A stretch of DNA of 25,098 bases, from assembly GCA_910580155.1 (NCBI GenBank), contig CAJTWX010000019.1, positions 1 through 25,098 on the forward strand. The letters run 5' to 3'. The position numbers were made by a program, and so were the translations under genes. The notes beneath the pieces were generated by a model. That model worked only from the letters and a program-made list of their open reading frames with translations. It was not told the DNA's origin and searched no databases. The DNA comes from an uncultured Alphaproteobacteria bacterium (GTDB lineage: Bacteria > Pseudomonadota > Alphaproteobacteria > RF32 > CAG-239). Shown in pieces: positions 20,495-25,098 of the stretch; the first letter of the stretch is position 1; every line of letters starts with the position of its first letter.

Positions 20495-20584
20495 GGAGAG
20501 ATGGCAGAGTGGTCGAATGCGGTTGACTCGAAATCAATTGTGCGCGTCAGCGTACCGGGGGTTCAAATCCCTCTCTCTCCGCCA
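20495..20584 (+). tRNA. tRNA-Ser (anticodon CGA)
   Basis: A 90-nt class II tRNA. The acceptor GGAGAGA pairs with TCTCTCC, followed by G and an encoded CCA. The anticodon stem TTGA/TCAA encloses CTCGAAA, giving CGA, which reads UCG. A long variable arm and the T-loop GTTCAAATC are present. No integration is seen at this gene. Confidence 0.95.
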
Positions 20585-20597
20585 GGTGCGCGCCGCT

Positions 20598-20687
20598 CCT
20601 GCAACGATTTAGCTGCGGTAGGCAGCGAGGATGTACCGCTACGCGCGGGCATATTTTTTTGTGGCAATGGTACCTGCAACGATTTAG
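20598..20687 (+). repeat. Direct repeat after tRNA-Ser
   Basis: CCTGCAACGATTTAG occurs at 20598-20612 and 20673-20687, each followed by a related GGTnGGC(A/T)G...GGATG stretch, a spacing of 75 bp. The stretch between the tRNA and the promoter at 20793 has no gene. Confidence 0.55.
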
Positions 20688-20792
20688 TCGGGGTTGGCTG
20701 TAAGGATGGCAGAATTTAGTTTTTAGTGAGCGGGCTATACGGATGGCCTGTTTTTTTATGCGGTCACGATCTCAGTATCATAAAGAAAAATG

Positions 20793-20821
20793 TTGACATA
20801 TATGGTTGCTGTTGGTACTAT
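20793..20821 (+). promoter_or_regulatory. Strong promoter of the 150-aa membrane protein gene
   Basis: TTGACA (20793-20798), 17-bp spacer, TACTAT (20816-20821). It places the transcript start near 20828 and rules out the longer ORF start at 20806. Confidence 0.75.
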
Positions 20822-20853
20822 TCTCAACAGTATTAAATTATCAGTATATCATT

Positions 20854-21306
20854 ATGGAAAAGTTATTTTTTTATGGTGCAATTCTTGCCGGATGCGGTGT
20901 TGCACTGGTGTTGGGACAGCTGATATGGACAGTTGTTCTTAATTGCAGAATTCTTGAAGATTTGGCGCAGAAACGTCAGCCGCGCTATGATTATGAAGTC
21001 AAGCCTTCCAAGGGGCTGACGGATATGACGGTTTTTTGCCGTTTTATTCGGGATGATGACCATCCGCTGATGTATGAGATTGTGTACCGGAAACTTATGT
21101 GGGGGGAATTCATAATCAGACATTTGGGATTAACTGCGGAAATGACCGGTATGATTGCGATGGCTGTTGCTTATTTTCACCCGACTGTTATGGTGGTGTT
21201 TCCGGCAGCATTAGTTTCTTTGGGAATGGCATATCTCGTTAATTTTATAATGGCGTATATTGTTTCCATTTTTGCCTACTGGTCGTACCAAAAAAGAATT
21301 CGCTAG
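20854..21306 (+). CDS. Small inner-membrane protein, 150 aa
   Basis: Starts MEKLFFYGAILAGCGVALVL. About three membrane helices: residues 5-28, about 90-110 (LTAEMTGMIAMAVAYF) and 115-143 (VVFPAALVSLGMAYLVNFIMAYIVSIF). The polar loop after helix 1 is charged (RQPRYDYEVKPSK; FIRDDDHP). The C-terminus is basic. No Shine-Dalgarno is visible before ATG in an AT-rich leader. A terminator shared with the converging lipoprotein gene follows. Function not recognised. Confidence 0.7.
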   Translation: MEKLFFYGAILAGCGVALVLGQLIWTVVLNCRILEDLAQKRQPRYDYEVKPSKGLTDMTVFCRFIRDDDHPLMYEIVYRKLMWGEFIIRHLGLTAEMTGMIAMAVAYFHPTVMVVFPAALVSLGMAYLVNFIMAYIVSIFAYWSYQKRIR

Positions 21307-21321
21307 AGCATAAAAAAAAGA

Positions 21322-21348
21322 CCACAGTTTGTACTGTGGCCTTTTTTT
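21322..21348. terminator. Bidirectional terminator
   Basis: CCACAGT-TTGT-ACTGTGG with T7 on the right and A8 on the left. It ends the rightward membrane-protein gene and the leftward lipoprotein gene. Confidence 0.9.
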
Positions 21349-21363
21349 GTAAGAAATTAAACT

Positions 21364-22104
21364 TTAAATCGTCAATTTTTCAATTTTAACGGTTTCGAGT
21401 TCATAAACCTCTGTCGAACCAAGTTTTTGCGGGTTTTTCAGCTGTTTTTTGAACACTTTCCACTGGTAGGCATTCAGCTGTTTAAGCTCTTTGCCGGAGG
21501 TCAGCAAGTAAAGTTTGTACACAGTGGCTTTTTTCTTCTTTACCACCGGAGCAACGACAACATATTCCTCGGTTTTGGCGCTCTTGATGAGTATCGCTTC
21601 GGCGGGGAAATTCCATACGAGCGTGCCGTCATAGCTGTAAACATCCCAGATGTTGCTGACTTTTTGTACAATCAGGTTCTTTGCTGTCATATAAGACAGG
21701 GTGCAGCTGATTTCAGGCTTGCCGGGGAAGTAGTAGTAACTGGTTCCTGCGGCGGTGCCGGCGTAGAAAACATTATCTCCGACGGGCTGTTTGCTGAACG
21801 TGTGGAAGGTTTGCGGGCCGACTTTATTGCCTGAGAGGTCAAAAACGCTGTAGTCTGCATTTTCCTGAACACAGATAATGTAGTTGTTATCTGCCGTGAT
21901 TGAAACATACGTGTCGGCGGGAACAATTGTCTTGTCTTTTTTGCCTGCTTTGTCTTTGACACCGAGGAGAATTTCCCCTTTTTGGGTGCCTTCGGCGGTG
22001 TAGGTGACGAGTGTTCCGCTGAGCGGTGATTCTTCGGATTTGAAACCGCAGCTGGTGGCGAACATTGCGAGGACACCGACCAAAAGAATTGAACCTTTTT
22101 TCAT
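21364..22104 (-). CDS. Lipoprotein, WG-repeat-like, paralogue A
   Basis: A 246-aa lipoprotein. The signal MKKGSILLVGVLAMFATSCG has the lipidated Cys at residue 19. The mature part repeats short beta units of the D(L/Y)SG...V/DGTLVW type (VFDLSGNKVG; VYSYDGTLVW), recalling WG/KWG beta-repeats. It is paralogous to the next gene: both share SPLSG/EPLAG after the Cys, an LLGV/LIGV unit, IVPA/VIPPAEY and a lysine-rich KVFKKQL/KLKKTLKK end. There is no Shine-Dalgarno in an AT-rich leader, but it has a clear promoter. Function unknown. Confidence 0.75.
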   Translation of the reverse strand: MKKGSILLVGVLAMFATSCGFKSEESPLSGTLVTYTAEGTQKGEILLGVKDKAGKKDKTIVPADTYVSITADNNYIICVQENADYSVFDLSGNKVGPQTFHTFSKQPVGDNVFYAGTAAGTSYYYFPGKPEISCTLSYMTAKNLIVQKVSNIWDVYSYDGTLVWNFPAEAILIKSAKTEEYVVVAPVVKKKKATVYKLYLLTSGKELKQLNAYQWKVFKKQLKNPQKLGSTEVYELETVKIEKLTI

Positions 22105-22151
22105 AATACTTTGTATTTAATTAGTTAATAAAAATAGATTGATTATGTTGC

Positions 22152-22196
22152 AGTATAGCCGGAAAAAATAAAAAATCAAGTATTTTTGTACAAAAA
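22152..22196 (-). promoter_or_regulatory. Promoter of lipoprotein A with upstream palindrome
   Basis: TTTTTGTACAAAAA palindrome (22183-22196), then TTGATT (22179-22174), 16-bp spacer, TATACT (22157-22152). The palindrome starts 79 bp from the ATG. Confidence 0.75.
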
Positions 22197-22224
22197 ACAC
22201 AAAAAAAGCCATCGGAGACAGCAA

Positions 22225-22253
22225 AGCCGCGGGAATTTTGGGTTCCCGCGGCT
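22225..22253 (-). terminator. Hairpin after lipoprotein B gene
   Basis: AGCCGCGGGAA/TTCCCGCGGCT (11 bp) with a 7-nt loop just past the stop. The T-run on the - strand is poor (TTTGCTG), so termination may be partial. Confidence 0.6.
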
Positions 22254-22257
22254 GTTT

Positions 22258-22971
22258 TTAGAATTTGTCAAATTCATCGGTGGCGGCAGCGTAAGCCGTC
22301 GGGGTGATTTCTTTGACTTTTTTCAGTGTCTTTTTAAGTTTTGCCCACTTGGCGGCCGGGATAACGTTGTATCCGCTGCCATCTGCGGCATAAAGGGCAC
22401 AAGACGGCCTTTTGTCGTTGCTCTCGATTGCGAGCCAGATTTGGGTCGGAACCTTTGAGTTTCGGATGATGCCGAGGTTTTGCGGTGCTTGCCAGAGGAA
22501 GTTACCGTCATAATCATAAACAGCCCAGCCTTCTGTGTTTTCCAAAAGCATACAGTTGTATTCGTTGTGGACGTTTTGTGTGGAAACGACTAAATCTTTT
22601 TCGGGGAAGTAGTATGTCTTATTGATATATCTTACTCCGAGATAGTAGTTTCCGTTTGCGCTCCACGGCGTGAACATTTCGAAACATCCGATTGTTTCGC
22701 CGTTTGTTTTGAAGACTTCCAACATATTGTCATTTTTGGTGCAAACAATTGTGTAATTGTCTGCTTTTACGGATTTGTATTCCGCGGGGGGAATGACGAT
22801 ATGGTCAGACTGTGGATTGACAACGCCGATGAGGGATTTGCCGTCTTTTGTCTGTTCGGTAACTGTGCTTAAAGCCGGATAGCCGGCAAGCGGTTCGGTT
22901 TTTGTCTGTTTGCTGCACGAAACTGCAATGAACACCAGCAATAGTAAGGCGTAATAAAGAAATGTTCTCAT
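22258..22971 (-). CDS. Lipoprotein, WG-repeat-like, paralogue B
   Basis: A 237-aa lipoprotein: MRTFLYYALLLLVFIAVSCS with the lipidated Cys at residue 19. Repeat-like units include VFKTNGETIGCFEMF and VYDYDGNFLWQAPQ. It ends with AKWAKLKKTLKKVKEITPTAY, matching the C-terminus of paralogue A in character. The residue after Cys is Ser, so there is no Lol-avoidance Asp; outer-membrane delivery is expected in a Gram-negative host. No Shine-Dalgarno (leader AAATAAATATAATT). A tandem duplication with paralogue A is likely, promoter included. Confidence 0.75.
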   Translation of the reverse strand: MRTFLYYALLLLVFIAVSCSKQTKTEPLAGYPALSTVTEQTKDGKSLIGVVNPQSDHIVIPPAEYKSVKADNYTIVCTKNDNMLEVFKTNGETIGCFEMFTPWSANGNYYLGVRYINKTYYFPEKDLVVSTQNVHNEYNCMLLENTEGWAVYDYDGNFLWQAPQNLGIIRNSKVPTQIWLAIESNDKRPSCALYAADGSGYNVIPAAKWAKLKKTLKKVKEITPTAYAAATDEFDKF

Positions 22972-23017
22972 AATTATATTTATTTAATTGTGAATAAAAA
23001 TTTACTTTAACTCGTTT

Positions 23018-23061
23018 AATATAACCTGAAAATTTTTGTTTGCAAGTGTTTTGTACAAAAC
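23018..23061 (-). promoter_or_regulatory. Promoter of lipoprotein B with upstream palindrome
   Basis: GTTTTGTACAAAAC palindrome (23048-23061), then TTGCAA (23045-23040), 16-bp spacer, TATATT (23023-23018). The palindrome starts 77 bp from the ATG. Same arrangement as for paralogue A. Confidence 0.75.
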
Positions 23062-23075
23062 GGACAAATTATTTT

Positions 23076-24146
23076 TTATTCATCAGCGGTGATTATCCGG
23101 CATAATTCTTCAACAGTGGTGGTTTTGACCGGATTTTGCTGCATATTGGCGATGTATTGCGACTTGCGGGTGTATGTTTCTTCTATTACGGTTAAGAGCG
23201 TTTTTTCATCAGCAATATTCTCGTCAGCAATGATTTCGGCAAAGCCTTTGGCTTTGAAATTACGCGCGTTTAAGCTCTGTTCTCCGCGGGAAGACGTGTT
23301 GGGCAGCGGAACAAGTATCATCGGCTTATTGAGGCTTGCAAGCTCAAAAATCGCATTAGACCCTGCGCGGGAAATTACGACATCAGAGAGAGCCATCAAG
23401 TCTTTAAGCTCTTTATCGACATATTCGTACTGCACATAGCCCCTGCCCTTTAGGTTCGGATTAAAGCCGTTTTTGCCGGCAATATGGATAACCTGATATT
23501 TGGCGAGTAATTTCTCAAGGTTTTTTTGAACGGCGTTGTTTAAGCTTTTGGCGCCTAGGCTGCCACCGATAAACATTATGGTCGGTTTTGCGGCATCAAG
23601 TCCGGCAAATTCGGCTCCCTTTTCCTTGCTGCCGTTAAACAGGCGCGGTGACATTACAGGACCGGCACAACGGACTTTGGCTTTTTGTTTAACCGAGTTT
23701 ACGGTTTCGGGAAAGGTTGTGAAAAAAGTGCTGACAAACGGCAGGCTCAATTTATTTGCCAGACCAGGGGTGATGTCTGATTCGTGCATAAATATTTTTT
23801 TGCGGTTTATAAAGCCGCCGACCACAACCGGAAAGGAAACGAAACCGCCTTTGGAGAAGATAATATCTGGGTTGATTTTGTGCACCAGTGCGCTCGCCTG
23901 AAGGCAGCCCAGCGGGATTTTTATCATATCGGCAATGTTTTTTAAGGAGAAATAGCGGCGGAGTTTGCCCGTTAAGACCGTTTTATATTCGACTGCCGGA
24001 AACTTTTTGACCAGTTCTTCTTCCATTCCGCCTTTGGAGCCGATGTAGGTTATTTGCCAGCCGTGTTCCAAAAACCACGGGATGAGCGCTAAATTCAGCG
24101 TGACGTGTCCGGCAGAACCGCCACCGGTAAAGATGATTTTGGGCAT
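23076..24146 (-). CDS. murG: UDP-GlcNAc:lipid I GlcNAc transferase (MurG or MurG-like)
   Basis: A 356-aa GT28 enzyme that adds GlcNAc to lipid I to form lipid II at the inner face of the membrane. The N-terminal GGGSAGHVTLNLALIP holds the glycine loop; FSKGGFVSFPVVVGG and IFMHESDITPGLANK follow. The C-terminal donor site is MALSDVVISRAGSNAIFELA, then NKPMILVPLPN. YIGSKGGMEEELV and TGKLRRYFSLKN are typical of the GGGTAGHVTPN clade common in Clostridia/Bacilli and differ from the GGTGGH-fP form usual in Alphaproteobacteria. It starts one base after the rmuC stop and is co-transcribed with it. There is no dcw neighbour here. Confidence 0.88.
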   Translation of the reverse strand: MPKIIFTGGGSAGHVTLNLALIPWFLEHGWQITYIGSKGGMEEELVKKFPAVEYKTVLTGKLRRYFSLKNIADMIKIPLGCLQASALVHKINPDIIFSKGGFVSFPVVVGGFINRKKIFMHESDITPGLANKLSLPFVSTFFTTFPETVNSVKQKAKVRCAGPVMSPRLFNGSKEKGAEFAGLDAAKPTIMFIGGSLGAKSLNNAVQKNLEKLLAKYQVIHIAGKNGFNPNLKGRGYVQYEYVDKELKDLMALSDVVISRAGSNAIFELASLNKPMILVPLPNTSSRGEQSLNARNFKAKGFAEIIADENIADEKTLLTVIEETYTRKSQYIANMQQNPVKTTTVEELCRIITADE

Positions 24147-24147
24147 A

Positions 24148-25098
24148 TTATTCTCCTGTTTGTCCGGTTGTTTTGTCTTCTAACAATAAATCATTATCAT
24201 TTAACGGCATGTTAATGCTTTTATTGGTTTTTGAGCCTAAAAGGCGCATTTTTTCGGCTTGCGGGAGAGCACCGCCCCTGCCCTGCAGTTTGGTCATTGC
24301 CGCGGCGTAGGCGGTGTTGGCCTGATTGATGCCGCGTTCGAGGGTTTTCATATCTTCAACAAAGGCGGCGAGTTTGTCATATATCTTACCGCCAAGTTCG
24401 GCAATCTTTTGCACGTTGCGGTTTTGGCTGTCTATTCGCCATAAGTTTTCGACCGTGCGCAAGGTGGGCAGGAGCGACAGCGGTGTGGCAAGAATAACGT
24501 TGCGCTTATAGGCGTAGTCATAAAGCGTGTTATCGGAATCAAGCGCGGCGATATAGGCGCTTTCTACAGGGATAAACATTATAACATAATTCAATGTGCT
24601 GTCTTTGAGAAGCTTCTGGTATTCTTTGGCGGCAAGCTCGTCGATGTGCGCTTTCAGACTGGCTGCGGATTTGCGCAGATTTTGTTCGATTTCGGCTTCG
24701 TCTTCGCTGTTAACCGCGGCCAGATAATCAACCAGCGATACTTTTGAATCGACTATAATATCGCGGTTTTCGGGCAAATGGATAATAACGTCGGGACGGT
24801 AGAGGTTCTTTTCTTCATCGTGATATGAGCTTTGCGTATCATAATCTATGCCTTTGCGCAGACCGGAGATTTCCAACACGCGGCTTAATTGGCACTCCCC
24901 CCAGTTGCCCTGGGCTTTTTTGCCGCCTTTCAGGGCTTCGGCGAGATTTTGCGCGTCTTTGCTTAGTGTCTGGTTTAATTGTGTGAGCGAGGCAAGCTGT
25001 GCATCAAAGCCGGATTTGTTTTTAATGCTTTCTTCGCGGGCGGCGGCTACTTCGGTTTTGAATGCTTTAAGCTGCTCGGCAAACGGCGTAATGATGGC
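24148..25098 (-). CDS. rmuC: DNA recombination protein RmuC (partial, 5' end outside)
   Basis: The C-terminal 316 residues of RmuC are visible; the reading frame stays open to the window edge. The first visible residues are AIITPFAEQLKAFKTEVAAA, then LNQTLSKDAQNLAEALKG and KKAQGNWGECQLSRVLE, all family landmarks. GIDYDTQSSYHDEEKN, RPDVIIHLPENRDIIVDSKV and IMFIPVESAYIAAL form the PD-(D/E)XK-like nuclease core (D..IVDSKVS). RmuC limits inversions at short inverted repeats. The C-terminal tail after about residue 270 (KLQGRGGALPQAEKMRLLG) is variable. It is followed by murG after one base. Confidence 0.93.
   Translation of the reverse strand, partial: AIITPFAEQLKAFKTEVAAAREESIKNKSGFDAQLASLTQLNQTLSKDAQNLAEALKGGKKAQGNWGECQLSRVLEISGLRKGIDYDTQSSYHDEEKNLYRPDVIIHLPENRDIIVDSKVSLVDYLAAVNSEDEAEIEQNLRKSAASLKAHIDELAAKEYQKLLKDSTLNYVIMFIPVESAYIAALDSDNTLYDYAYKRNVILATPLSLLPTLRTVENLWRIDSQNRNVQKIAELGGKIYDKLAAFVEDMKTLERGINQANTAYAAAMTKLQGRGGALPQAEKMRLLGSKTNKSINMPLNDNDLLLEDKTTGQTGE

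Noticed and set aside
20495..20584. tRNA-Ser as the phage attachment site
   Set aside because: No tRNA 3'-end duplicate occurs near the prophage; the perfect 21-bp repeat at 9339 and 17559 explains the boundaries.
20471..20719. 82-aa ORF on +
   Set aside because: It runs through tRNA-Ser and a repeat; no RBS and no recognisable protein.
22104..22971. Transfer of the lipoprotein pair from Bacteroidetes
   Set aside because: Missing Shine-Dalgarno sites and SCS/SCG lipoboxes suggested this, but both promoters are ordinary sigma70 type, so there is no firm support.

Overview
The window looks like chromosome of an AT-leaning alphaproteobacterium, possibly one of the gut-associated lineages, carrying an 8.2-kb integrated virus. 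The host assignment rests on the hfq-hflX gene pair, a short alphaproteobacterial-type Hfq, LPS biosynthesis (kdsB), lysS, rmuC, and a chromosomal dif-like site. The lineage cannot be fixed further from sequence alone.

Layout. 1-481: structured ~130-bp repeats and the lysS promoter. 482-8970, all on the + strand: lysS; two overlapping genes for membrane-anchored glycosyltransferase-like proteins; hfq-hflX; a membrane-anchored GH24 muramidase; kdsB; and a histidine phosphatase. 9331-17578: the integrated element. 17837-21306, + strand: a TIM-barrel sugar isomerase-like gene, a small hypothetical gene, a secreted HExxH protein, tRNA-Ser(CGA), and a small membrane protein. 21364-25098, - strand: two paralogous lipoprotein genes with matching promoters, then murG and a partial rmuC.

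The element is the highlight. It is bounded by two dif-like sites exactly 8,220 bp apart and encodes no integrase. It appears to be a tail-less double-jelly-roll (PM2/corticovirus-like) prophage that uses host XerC/XerD. Reading leftward on the - strand it encodes a winged-helix replication protein, small early proteins, an FtsK/HerA-type packaging ATPase, a terminator, a 29-aa membrane peptide, a PM2 P2-like major capsid protein, several short proteins with one C-terminal membrane helix and a basic tail, spike proteins including a tail-fibre-type tip and its chaperone, a SleB-type cell-wall hydrolase, four mini membrane proteins, a protamine-like 43-aa peptide, and a polysaccharide-type acetyltransferase. 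One HTH gene, probably the repressor, points the other way beside the left att site.

Regulatory logic visible in the DNA: a 12-bp motif is shared by the HTH-gene promoter and the capsid-operon leader. The acetyltransferase ribosome-binding site lies in a 36-bp perfect inverted repeat, with a consensus promoter firing inside that repeat; this is the T4 lysozyme-gene design and would silence the gene in lytic read-through mRNA but allow it in the lysogen. The rep promoter overlaps the right att site. Outside the phage, the two lipoprotein genes share a TTTTGTACAAAA palindrome at the same position next to near-identical promoters.
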